64,000 nt of DNA from UMGS1322 sp900550765 (GTDB lineage Bacteria > Bacillota > Clostridia > Christensenellales > QALW01), in the NCBI GenBank assembly GCA_958448705.1, contig CAUDEY010000002.1:146202-210201 (forward strand), read 5' to 3'. The position numbers were made by a program, and so were the translations under genes. Positions within the stretch are counted from its first letter, which is position 1. Each line of letters begins with the position of its first letter. Positions 23,671 through 31,294 of this stretch are shown here, in pieces. The notes beneath the pieces were generated by a model, which had not been told where the DNA came from, did no database searches, and saw only the letters and a program-made list of their open reading frames with translations.

Positions 23671-25017
23671 ATGGACTTTTTGAACAGCAAAATAAAAACG
23701 CTTTATTTCAAATACCTTGCGGCCGCCTTCGGCAGCGCCCTGATTACTTCTATCTATTCCATCGTGGATATGGCAATGGTGGGCCAGTATCATGGACCGG
23801 AAGGTACAGCGGCTTTGGCAGTTGTAGCACCCATCTGGAACATTATTTATAGTTTGGGGCTGTTAATGGGAATCGGCGGGTCTGTCCTTTTCAGCACGAT
23901 TCGAGGTAAAGGGGATAGCCAGACCCGCCAATCCAACGAATATTTTACAGTTTCCATCATCGGCTCCATCATCCTTGCTGTAATTGCGTGGATTATCATC
24001 GTCTTTTTTGACCGGCCGCTGCTGCAATTTTTCGGCGCGGAAGGGCACACACTGACCCTGGCCAGGGAATATGTCCTGCCGATCAAATTCGTAGTGCCCT
24101 GCTTCCTGTTTACGCAGACGCTGGCAGCCTACCTACGCAACGATAAAAATCCCACATTAGCCACCACCGGAGTATTGGCAGGCGGCATCTTCAACATATT
24201 CGGGGATTACTTCTTTGTTTTCACCTGTGACATGGGAGCATTTGGCGCAGGACTTGCCACCGCTATCGGCACGGTGATTTCCATCATTGTCATGCTTTCG
24301 CATTTCTTTAGGAAGAAAAACACCCTGCGGCTGGTTCGCCCTGCCAATCTGTTCCGGAAATTCCGGGAAATTTCGGTAACTGGGTTTTCCACCTTCTTCA
24401 TTGATATTGCCATGGGAATCCTAACCGTTTTATTTAACCGGCAGATCATGGCCCATTTGGGCACAAACGCACTTTCTGTATATGGGGTAATTGTCAACAT
24501 CAGTACCTTTGTGCAGTGCTGCGCCTATAGCGTGGGGCAGGCGTCGCAGCCGATTCTTTCTACCAACTTCGGGGCAGGAAAAGGAGAACGTATTCGGCAA
24601 ACCTTGCGGTATGCCATCGGAACGACAACCTTTTTCGGCATTATTTGGACAGTGCTTTGCCTTACAATTCCAAACCAGTTCATCCGCCTTTTTATGTCGC
24701 CGACAGAGGAAGTTTTGCAGATTGCCCCGGCAATTATTCGGCACTATGGGTTATCTTTTCTTTTAATGCCGCTCAATATTTTCTCTACTTATTATTTCCA
24801 AGCGGTTATGAAACCCAAAGCGGCCTTTGTCGTTTCCATATCACGGGGACTCCTTATCAGCGGTATTTTAATTTTACTGCTGCCTATCGTAACCGGAACA
24901 AATTCGATTTGGTTTGCCATGCCTCTCACAGAACTGCTTGTAGCAATTTATGTTGTGTGTATGATTGCTCGTTATACAAAACAATTATCAACAGAAAGGA
25001 AGGAAATTCATGAATAG
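23671..25017 (+). CDS. MATE family multidrug/metabolite exporter
   Basis: This 448-residue protein has twelve hydrophobic segments in two similar halves, as in the MATE (MOP superfamily) antiporters of the MepA/DinF type. The first helix region carries the family pattern PALITSIYSIVDMAMVGQY-like (ALITSIYSIVDMAMVGQYHG), and GTTFFGIIW and similar segments follow. It would export drugs or metabolites in exchange for H+ or Na+. The start has AAAGGAGG 10 bases upstream and lies behind a terminator-bearing leader. The end overlaps the next gene by 8 bases. Substrates are not predictable. Confidence 0.93.
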   Translation: MDFLNSKIKTLYFKYLAAAFGSALITSIYSIVDMAMVGQYHGPEGTAALAVVAPIWNIIYSLGLLMGIGGSVLFSTIRGKGDSQTRQSNEYFTVSIIGSIILAVIAWIIIVFFDRPLLQFFGAEGHTLTLAREYVLPIKFVVPCFLFTQTLAAYLRNDKNPTLATTGVLAGGIFNIFGDYFFVFTCDMGAFGAGLATAIGTVISIIVMLSHFFRKKNTLRLVRPANLFRKFREISVTGFSTFFIDIAMGILTVLFNRQIMAHLGTNALSVYGVIVNISTFVQCCAYSVGQASQPILSTNFGAGKGERIRQTLRYAIGTTTFFGIIWTVLCLTIPNQFIRLFMSPTEEVLQIAPAIIRHYGLSFLLMPLNIFSTYYFQAVMKPKAAFVVSISRGLLISGILILLLPIVTGTNSIWFAMPLTELLVAIYVVCMIARYTKQLSTERKEIHE

Positions 25018-25606
25018 AATTATTACCATTGGCCGGGAATTTGGAAGCGGCGGCCGGGAATTTGGTCGACGGCTATCAGAAAAATTGGGATTTGCCTATT
25101 ACGATCAAGAAATCATCAGTGAGATTTCTAAAAGGACTTCTCTGTCCGAACAGTATGTCCAGGCAATCGCGGAACACCGTCCTTCCTTTTCTTTCCCGAT
25201 CCATATTGGACAGAGCTTTTACGCTTTGGAAAATCCGGCTTTTGAGCAAACAATGATGATCTATCAGGAGCAAGCGCGTATTATTACAGAAATGGCCGAT
25301 AGATCCGACTGCGTCATTGTTGGACGTTGCGCAGACCATATTTTGAAAGAACATAGACCTTTTCGCATTTTTATCTACGCAGATATGGAAAGCAAAATCA
25401 AACGCTGCCGTGAAAAAGGCTCAGAAGAAAAGCTCTCTAATAAAGAACTCAGGCAGAAAATTTCCAGGATTGATAAAAAGCGCGCCAAGTATTATGAGTT
25501 CTATACCGGGCATTCATGGGGCGACAAATTAAATTTTGACCTCTGCATCAATACGACACAAACCGCCATCAAAGAAATCGTTCCCGTTATTGCAAAACTA
25601 TTTTAA
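25010..25606 (+). CDS. Cytidylate kinase-like family protein
   Basis: The 198-residue protein begins with MNRIITIGREFGSGGREFG, the P-loop of the cytidylate-kinase-like family that often accompanies transporters in Firmicutes. Further family features are LGFAYYDQEIISEISKRT, DCVIVGRCADHIL and IDKKRAKYYEFYTGHSWG. It is distinct from the housekeeping Cmk and its substrate is unknown. The start at 25010 overlaps the MATE stop (ATGAATAG), with GGAAGG as Shine-Dalgarno, so the two are translated together. A strong terminator follows. Confidence 0.9.
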   Translation: MNRIITIGREFGSGGREFGRRLSEKLGFAYYDQEIISEISKRTSLSEQYVQAIAEHRPSFSFPIHIGQSFYALENPAFEQTMMIYQEQARIITEMADRSDCVIVGRCADHILKEHRPFRIFIYADMESKIKRCREKGSEEKLSNKELRQKISRIDKKRAKYYEFYTGHSWGDKLNFDLCINTTQTAIKEIVPVIAKLF

Positions 25607-25613
25607 TCCATTT

Positions 25614-25654
25614 AAAAAGCTCCGGCAGGTCAAAACGACTGCCGGAGCTTTTTC
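25614..25654 (+). terminator. Intrinsic terminator of the MATE operon
   Basis: AAAAAGCTCCGGCAG and CTGCCGGAGCTTTTT form a long G+C-rich stem with an AAAA-containing loop and a T-tract. The A-run on the left means it may also end the reverse-strand remnant next to it. Confidence 0.93.
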
Positions 25655-25655
25655 A

Positions 25656-25883
25656 TTATATCGATGCGGCGACACGAGCCTGTATAAGGTGTCGTTCCTC
25701 GTCCAAAGCCCCGATTTCATCAAGCAGCCGTATCTCATAATAAGCATTTGCAAAAATCATAAGCCCCTTTTCTGCTGCGTATTGCAGCAATCGGTGATAA
25801 ACCGGCTCTGTGCCCTGCCGCCAGGAAGGAAGCCTATACAAACAGCCGTATACCCTTAGAGATTGGAAGGGAATCGCTAAACG
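25656..25883 (-). pseudogene. Remnant of a MerR-type effector-binding (GyrI-like) domain
   Basis: The minus strand encodes about 75 residues without a credible start. The sequence GTEPVYHRLLQYAAEKG...ANAYYEIRLLDEIGALDEE...IQARV matches the end of GyrI-like effector domains found at the C-terminus of MerR regulators. The DNA-binding half is missing; upstream, the frame ends at a stop near 25917 beside a perfect inverted repeat. A MerR regulator beside a MATE exporter is a common pairing, so this may be what is left of the former regulator. The identification is by pattern only. Confidence 0.5.
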
Positions 25884-25887
25884 AATC

Positions 25888-25918
25888 GGAACCGGCGTGT
25901 CAGGCCACGCCGGTTCCT
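25888..25918. repeat. Perfect 12-base inverted repeat
   Basis: GGAACCGGCGTG and CACGCCGGTTCC flank the 6-base spacer TCAGGC. There is no T-tract on either side, so it is not a classic terminator, although it lies downstream of the GH140-like gene and could stabilise its transcript end or terminate with help. Confidence 0.75.
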
Positions 25919-25977
25919 ACCGAAATACTTTTTACTTCCTTATGGGCCGCTGCCAAAAGGGCGGAACGCTTTTTACT

Positions 25978-28470
25978 TTATCTTAAATAAGCATTAATCT
26001 GATCGACACGGGCGTTGCCGTTTAAATCGCCCTTATAACATACCACCTTAATGGCCGAAGCTTCAACAGCTTCAAAATCAAAGGTCAGCTCCGTCTGTTT
26101 ATTCCCGCGCACACTGCCTACGATCTTTTCACCGTCCGCTGTTACCAGCACTATGTCAAAGGAATCCAGCGTATAGCCAAGATCGGTGGTATACAATACG
26201 ATTTGATTGATTTTTACCGGCTTTGGGGGCAGAACCGTTAAAATGGCCGGATCCTCCTTTGTACAAACCTTTTCACTGCACCAGCCGGTAAAATGGCTGG
26301 TGGTACCGCTGGTCGCCCGGGAGGGCAGGCAGCGGGAATCGTATTTTTCATGGAAATCGTCGCAGGTGGCGGGGGCACCCAAAATCAGGCTGGCCTCGCC
26401 GTAGCCGGTTACCGTAATCTCCACCGGCTCAGATTCCACACCGTTTTCCATCACGAATTTTGCATAAAAGGTGCCGTCGCAGATCGGGAACGCCACATAG
26501 TTGTTATCCTGCGCCATAATATAGGAGGGATTGCCGTCCTTATCCGTCAGCACACATTCGGCATTCTGATACCAGCTGTCATAGGGCTCAAACACCGGCA
26601 AAAAGGTAATTCTTTTGTCGTTTTCCATCAGCTTCGTACGATTCTCCCACTGAATAAACGGCCTCACGCTTACGCTTTCGGGACCCTTGGGCGGCTCCTG
26701 CGTATATTGGCGGATTACAACAAACTTTCGGGTAACCCTGCTGCCGTCCGAGGCCTCGGCCGTTACCCTTACATTGCCGTTTTTGCCGCACGCGCGCAGC
26801 AAGCCGTTTTCGTCAATCTGCGCAATGTCCGCGTCGTCCACGCTCCAGCGCACGGGCCGGTTGGCCGAAAGCTGCAGCGTATCGCCCCGGTGCGTAAGCA
26901 CGGTTTTAAAGTTTTGGGAGGTTATCATCAGCGGCCGGTCGGTAAAGAGCTCGGGGCGGCTGGTTACGATGATCACCCAGGAGCCGGCGTCCGGCTTGGG
27001 AGGCAGGGTATACGTGCCGTTTTCGGGAACAAATTCCTCGGCCAGCGTCAGGTTTCCGGTGTGAACGTCAAACCAGAACGCAGAATACGTTTCCTTTTTC
27101 AGCTGCTTGAATACGGCATTGGCCGGACCCGACTTAAACAGCATGGCAATATACGTATGGTCCTCCAGTGTTGACAGGCACATATCCACGTCAAAATCCC
27201 ACCAGGCGGTATCGTCAAACCGGGGCGTGAGTTTCCACCAGGGAATGCTTTCAAACAGCTGGCGCATGGCGATCAGCTTGGCGCCGCCGGGCAGGTTCAG
27301 CCCTTCAAACCAGCGCATATAGCCGCCGTAATCCATCCAGTCGTTGCTATCATAATTGCCGTTCCAAACGCCGTGGGCGCCGTAGCCGTAGCCGAACACG
27401 CCGTTTAAGAAGGAACGGTAGCCCGCGCATACGGCGCCGTTTTCCGGGTTCCAAAGATGCTCGTAGCCGGTTTCGTAGTTCACCATCGGCTGGGTGGGCT
27501 TGTAGTTATAGAAGTCCCGGAAGTATTTGAGATTCGACATTCCCTGGGCCTGCAGGCCAAACCAGGAATGGAAGTACTTATCGCCCCAGGCCGTATTGTG
27601 GGCAAAGCAGCGGCCGTCGTTGCACATGTGCGCGGTAAGCGGGTGCTTATAGCAATCATTTAAATACAGCGTTTCCGCCACCACCATCCACTTGCGGATT
27701 TCGGCACCGCCGTAAAAATCCGCGTCGCTCTCCTGGGCTACGGTCCACAGCACCGGATAAGCGCCGTACCGGGCCGACCACATCTTGGTCAGGCGCACCA
27801 GATATTCCGGCGTAAAGCGGTTATCGTTAATCGTAGGGGTAAAAAACAGCTGGGCATTGGCGTGCACCAGGCCGTTTTCGGCCAGATAACGGAATTTAAC
27901 ATCAAAAGCCTCGCGCAGAACGGCCACATCGGCCTCGTCGATGCCGTCGTGAAAATTCATCCTGGGCGGGGAAAGCGGCTCAGACTGATAAACGGTAAAG
28001 CCCTGGGCAATGCGCATATCCACCATAAAGCGGAACTGCGATTCAATCCCCTCTACATTGGAATCGTTCCAATGCTCATGGGGCATCAGCCAGTGCGTAT
28101 CGCCCAAATAAAAGAACGGCGTGCCGTCGTCGTGCACAAAATAGTGGCCGTCCTCGCTCACTTTTAAAAAGCCGTGCTTATAAATCGCATGTTCGCCGGT
28201 GTATTCCACGCACTCAATCGTGCCGGATACGCCGTGCAGGCCGGTGTCGCCCTTATTCGAACAGGCAGTCGTATACGTCCAGGCGCCCAGGCGCGTAAGC
28301 GCTACGCGCACACGCCAGACGTCGCCGCCGTCCCAAAAGGCAGGGCGGGTGAGTACGGTACCATCCTCACAAGTGAAAACAGCGGTCATTTCTACTTCGC
28401 TAAAAGGATCCGCATACGTTGCGGTGGCATGAAACGTCAGCTCGCCGCAGAGCCATTTTTGAAGCTGCAT
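25978..28470 (-). CDS. Apiosidase-like (GH140/DUF4038) glycoside hydrolase with Ig-like and discoidin-like domains
   Basis: This 830-residue protein starts with a DUF5060-like beta-sandwich (residues 1-90). An apiosidase-like TIM barrel follows (about 105-430; FVHDDGTPFFYLGDTHW, YPVLWTVAQESD, MVNYETGYEHLW). A putative collagen-binding-like beta domain comes next. A group-2 bacterial Ig-like segment (near 540-620, RPVRWSVDDADIAQIDENGLL) and a C-terminal discoidin-like domain (from about 690) end the protein. GH140 enzymes release apiose from rhamnogalacturonan II, but DUF4038 proteins also act on other glycans. No signal peptide is present, so it is cytosolic or exported by other means. The coding region is richer in G+C at third positions than its neighbours. 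A TTGACT-17-TATAAT promoter drives it. Confidence 0.85.
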   Translation of the reverse strand: MQLQKWLCGELTFHATATYADPFSEVEMTAVFTCEDGTVLTRPAFWDGGDVWRVRVALTRLGAWTYTTACSNKGDTGLHGVSGTIECVEYTGEHAIYKHGFLKVSEDGHYFVHDDGTPFFYLGDTHWLMPHEHWNDSNVEGIESQFRFMVDMRIAQGFTVYQSEPLSPPRMNFHDGIDEADVAVLREAFDVKFRYLAENGLVHANAQLFFTPTINDNRFTPEYLVRLTKMWSARYGAYPVLWTVAQESDADFYGGAEIRKWMVVAETLYLNDCYKHPLTAHMCNDGRCFAHNTAWGDKYFHSWFGLQAQGMSNLKYFRDFYNYKPTQPMVNYETGYEHLWNPENGAVCAGYRSFLNGVFGYGYGAHGVWNGNYDSNDWMDYGGYMRWFEGLNLPGGAKLIAMRQLFESIPWWKLTPRFDDTAWWDFDVDMCLSTLEDHTYIAMLFKSGPANAVFKQLKKETYSAFWFDVHTGNLTLAEEFVPENGTYTLPPKPDAGSWVIIVTSRPELFTDRPLMITSQNFKTVLTHRGDTLQLSANRPVRWSVDDADIAQIDENGLLRACGKNGNVRVTAEASDGSRVTRKFVVIRQYTQEPPKGPESVSVRPFIQWENRTKLMENDKRITFLPVFEPYDSWYQNAECVLTDKDGNPSYIMAQDNNYVAFPICDGTFYAKFVMENGVESEPVEITVTGYGEASLILGAPATCDDFHEKYDSRCLPSRATSGTTSHFTGWCSEKVCTKEDPAILTVLPPKPVKINQIVLYTTDLGYTLDSFDIVLVTADGEKIVGSVRGNKQTELTFDFEAVEASAIKVVCYKGDLNGNARVDQINAYLR

Positions 28471-28504
28471 GATTTTTTACCTCACAATTTTTTATCTTTC
28501 CCCG

Positions 28505-28533
28505 ATTATAGCAAACCCCAAAAGCAAAGTCAA
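28505..28533 (-). promoter_or_regulatory. Promoter of the apiosidase-like gene
   Basis: On the minus strand TTGACT (28528-28533) and TATAAT (28505-28510) are spaced by 17 bases, 35 bases before the start codon with a GAGGT ribosome site. Confidence 0.85.
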
Positions 28534-28624
28534 TACCAAACAAAACTGTTTTTGCAAAAATATTCCCAACAAAATTGCCGTAAAAAATTTTCCGCAGCAG
28601 ATATCCGCGGCTCCGGTTTTAAGA

Positions 28625-28653
28625 TTGACTTTTATTGTAAAATAGCGTATGAT
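28625..28653 (+). promoter_or_regulatory. Promoter of the ABC exporter operon
   Basis: TTGACT (28625-28630) and TATGAT (28648-28653) are spaced by 17 bases. The leader to the ABC gene is about 100 bases. Confidence 0.75.
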
Positions 28654-28761
28654 GATAGAAATAGTACAAAAGAAAGCTTTTTATAAAAAATCTTTGCCGG
28701 CACAATGTAGACGCAGCGTACAGCCGGCCGGAAAATATAAAAAAGAAGGGATGGTTTCGTC

Positions 28762-29475
28762 ATGAGCGAACCGATTCTGCGCTGCAGCGGATTAACCAAA
28801 AAATACGGAAATCTGCTGGCGCTTGACAACCTCAATCTGGAGCTGCCCAAAGGCAAGATCATCGGTCTTTTAGGCCCTAACGGCAGCGGAAAAACCACAC
28901 TGATCAAGCTGCTGGCAGGGCTGCTTACCCCCACAGCGGGCAGCGTGACCATCGACGGAAAAGTTCCAGGCCCCGAAACGAAAGCCTATGTATCGTATCT
29001 GCCGGAGAGGCTCTATTTTAACCCAGCCATGACCGTCGCCCGCTGCGTAACTTTTTTCAGCGATTTCTATGCAGATTTTGACGCCGCACAGGCCGAAACC
29101 ATGCTGCGGCTGCTGGCTGTACCGCCCCAGGCAAAGCTCAGAACCCTCTCCAAGGGAACACGAGAAAAAGTACAGCTGGTGCTGGTGATGGCGCGCAGAG
29201 CCAGGCTTTATCTGCTGGATGAGCCCATCGGCGGCGTGGATCCGGCAGCCAGAGAGTATATTTTGAATACGATTCTTCAAAATTACCGGCCGGAAGCTTC
29301 GGTCATTCTTTCCACCCATCTGATACAGGATGTGGAAAAAATTTTAGATGAATTCCTTTTTATCCAGAACGGCCGTATCTATGTACACGATACCGTCGAT
29401 ACCGTGCGTACCCAAAAGGGAATGTCGCTGGATCAATTTTTCAGGGAGGTGTTCAGATGTTTTCCAAGCTGCTGA
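28762..29475 (+). CDS. ABC transporter ATP-binding protein
   Basis: The 237-residue protein is a complete ABC ATPase: Walker A GPNGSGKTT (about residue 38), a shortened signature LSKGTREK, Walker B LYLLDEPIGGVD and switch His in STHLIQD. It resembles the YtrB/CcmA-type ATPases of small exporters, often controlled by a GntR repressor, though no such gene is present here. The C-terminus overlaps the start of the permease gene by 19 bases, so they are co-translated. The cargo may be an antimicrobial peptide, lipid or drug; the sequence does not tell. Confidence 0.94.
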   Translation: MSEPILRCSGLTKKYGNLLALDNLNLELPKGKIIGLLGPNGSGKTTLIKLLAGLLTPTAGSVTIDGKVPGPETKAYVSYLPERLYFNPAMTVARCVTFFSDFYADFDAAQAETMLRLLAVPPQAKLRTLSKGTREKVQLVLVMARRARLYLLDEPIGGVDPAAREYILNTILQNYRPEASVILSTHLIQDVEKILDEFLFIQNGRIYVHDTVDTVRTQKGMSLDQFFREVFRCFPSC

Positions 29476-30296
29476 AATATGATTTCATCAATACCCGGCG
29501 CTACGGACTGCCGCTGCTGTTTTCCATTCTTGGTACGGGAATTTTAGGCGCAGGGTTTTCCTTTCTGTTTAACAGAAGTCTTTCCGCCGGAAGAATTCCT
29601 TCCGCATTAGACGTTTTTTTGACCGTTTCCAGTGCATTTTTATTTATGCTGTGCATTTTTGCCCTATTTGCTCTGTGCGCGCTGATGATGGTTTTTATGA
29701 TGGTGCATTTTTATAAAAATCTGGTAACGGACGAAGGATATCTCACCTTTACGCTGCCGGTTTCCCCGGCAAACATTCTTTGTTCCAAATTATTTACAGC
29801 GTTCGTATGGAACATCTTTGCATGGATTGCTGCATTTTGCGCTTTTGTAATACTTTTTATTCCTTTTATGGATATTTTTAGTATGGATTGGGATGCTATT
29901 TTATTCTCTCTGCGACAGCTTGTTTCCACTTTAAACCTTTTAGATCTTCAAAGCTGGGCAGCGCTGGTGCTAACGCTTATCAACCTGGTATTCTCCTGCA
30001 TCAGCACAATATTGATGATCTACACCGCCATCATCCTCGGATCCGTAATTGCCAGAAAGCACAAGATTTTAGCGGCCATGGGCCTAATTTTTGCTATATC
30101 GGCCGTCAAGAGCATTGTCAGTTCGGTGGTTCTGTTTTTCCCCTTGCTGTTAAGCAGCGGCACCCTGCTGGAAATGAGCGTAGATGGCTATATGAACCTG
30201 ACCAATACCCTTTCCATTCTCATAAGCGCAATATTTGCAATCTTATGCTTTTTCCTCTCAAAATATCTGCTTGAAAAAAAATTAAATTTGGAGTAA
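29457..30296 (+). CDS. ABC-2-type transporter permease
   Basis: This 279-residue protein has six hydrophobic segments (first near residues 18-40, last near 252-272) and begins with MFSKLLKYDF, typical of ABC-2-like permeases that pair with YtrB-type ATPases. The FYKNLVTDEGYLTFTLPVSPANILCSKL region (in part: VTDEGYLTFTLPVS) is a motif shared by this permease group. It forms the membrane channel for the ATPase encoded immediately upstream. No substrate can be assigned. It is the last gene of the pair. Confidence 0.88.
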   Translation: MFSKLLKYDFINTRRYGLPLLFSILGTGILGAGFSFLFNRSLSAGRIPSALDVFLTVSSAFLFMLCIFALFALCALMMVFMMVHFYKNLVTDEGYLTFTLPVSPANILCSKLFTAFVWNIFAWIAAFCAFVILFIPFMDIFSMDWDAILFSLRQLVSTLNLLDLQSWAALVLTLINLVFSCISTILMIYTAIILGSVIARKHKILAAMGLIFAISAVKSIVSSVVLFFPLLLSSGTLLEMSVDGYMNLTNTLSILISAIFAILCFFLSKYLLEKKLNLE

Positions 30297-30380
30297 TATA
30301 TAAGGCGGAAAGGGGTTTACGCAAATCCCAAAAGAGGCGTCTTATCCTCCCCTTTTCATTTAAAGCTTCATAAACAGCTA

Positions 30381-30415
30381 TAAAACACCTTTCTCCGGGT
30401 GTTTTATAGTTTTTG
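30381..30415 (+). terminator. Terminator after the ABC exporter
   Basis: TAAAACACC and GGTGTTTTA form a stem with the loop TTTCTCCG, followed by a TAGTTTTT run. The remaining sequence from 30416 to 30684 contains no gene; blocks such as CTCTCTGCAGAGAG and CTCTCCTGATAAGAGAAG loosely recall the intergenic repeat family. Confidence 0.7.
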
Positions 30416-30684
30416 GGGTTCCCGTTAAAAGCACGAAACGGCCTTTTTATAGATGAATCTCCTGCGTCAGCCGCGCGGATAGCAACAAAGAAAAAAATAC
30501 AATCGTATAAAAAACATCCTGCTTCTCTCTGCAGAGAGAGGCGGCTTTTTGCAAAAAACCGGAGGAAAAGAAAGCTCTCCTGATAAGAGAAGACGGGAAT
30601 CCTTTGGTTCATTTATGAAATCAGCAAAGCCGAAAGCAAAAAAACACACGCATACGCCGGCAGCATTAGAGCGACGCCTTAACA

Positions 30685-30718
30685 CAAAAAATCCCTCCGC
30701 GCTGCGGAGGGATTTTTA
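30685..30718 (-). terminator. Terminator of the ECF sigma operon
   Basis: AAAAAATCCCTCCGC and GCGGAGGGATTTTT form a G+C-rich stem with a GCT-centred loop and T-runs on both strands, directly after the stop codon at 30719. Confidence 0.92.
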
Positions 30719-31294
30719 TTATAGTACGGTAAACGGCGTTTTTTGTGTAAACACCGAGGTCTCGGAAAAATATTCGGTTACAATTCGGTATTCTCCCCGC
30801 GGCAGAGTTCCGTAGGAAGCGTGCCAGTCAAACCGCAGCTCTGCTGTACCGCCGGGCTCCACTATACAGGCGATATCCGGCCAGCAAGGCGCCGTATGAT
30901 ACACTGCCGGCACATAGGTCCCATCCTTTTTTACCTCCAGGCTGAAAACATATCCGGTAGTAAGAAGATGTTGGGCACTGTAATTCCTGATCTGCAGACG
31001 GCAGCCCTCCGCCGAGCTTTCCAGAACCTGAAAAGAAACAAACAGAGAAAGCTTATCTGCATCATCGGAAACGCCGCACGGCGGCAGAAGCCTCTTTTCC
31101 TGCCCCAAAATCGTTGCATCCTGCTCCGGTGCAGACCCTGCATAAACGGTATCTGTCTGCTCCTGTATAGTTGGAAGCACAGGTTCTGCTGCCGGTTCCT
31201 GTCCCGCAGCATGAATCATTCCAAATGCCGAAACCGTCATACCCGCCGCACAAACAAACACGGCGGCCGTCTTAATCCACTTTTGTATACGCAT
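30719..31294 (-). CDS. Secreted protein with bacterial Ig-like (Big_14-type) domain
   Basis: The 191-residue precursor starts with a signal peptide (MRIQKWIKTAAVFVCAAGMT..., cleavage probably after AFGMIHAAG near residue 30). The C-terminal half (about 80-190) matches a bacterial Ig-like domain of the Big_14 type, with FSLEVKKDGTYVPAVYHT, a Gly-rich turn, and the family ending LPRGEYRIVTEYF. The overlap with the VWA gene (23 bases) makes it the third member of an ECF-sigma operon. It is likely to act outside the membrane, perhaps as a ligand or accessory of the VWA protein; the function is unknown. Confidence 0.82.
   Translation of the reverse strand: MRIQKWIKTAAVFVCAAGMTVSAFGMIHAAGQEPAAEPVLPTIQEQTDTVYAGSAPEQDATILGQEKRLLPPCGVSDDADKLSLFVSFQVLESSAEGCRLQIRNYSAQHLLTTGYVFSLEVKKDGTYVPAVYHTAPCWPDIACIVEPGGTAELRFDWHASYGTLPRGEYRIVTEYFSETSVFTQKTPFTVL

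Noticed and set aside
23592..23671. Guanidine, purine or other known riboswitch in the MATE leader
   Set aside because: The leader is only about 105 bases, with a single terminator and small hairpin and none of the conserved cores I know.
26293..27174. 293-codon plus-strand frame inside the apiosidase-like gene
   Set aside because: Antisense shadow caused by G+C-rich third positions; Gly/Arg/Val-biased with no motif.
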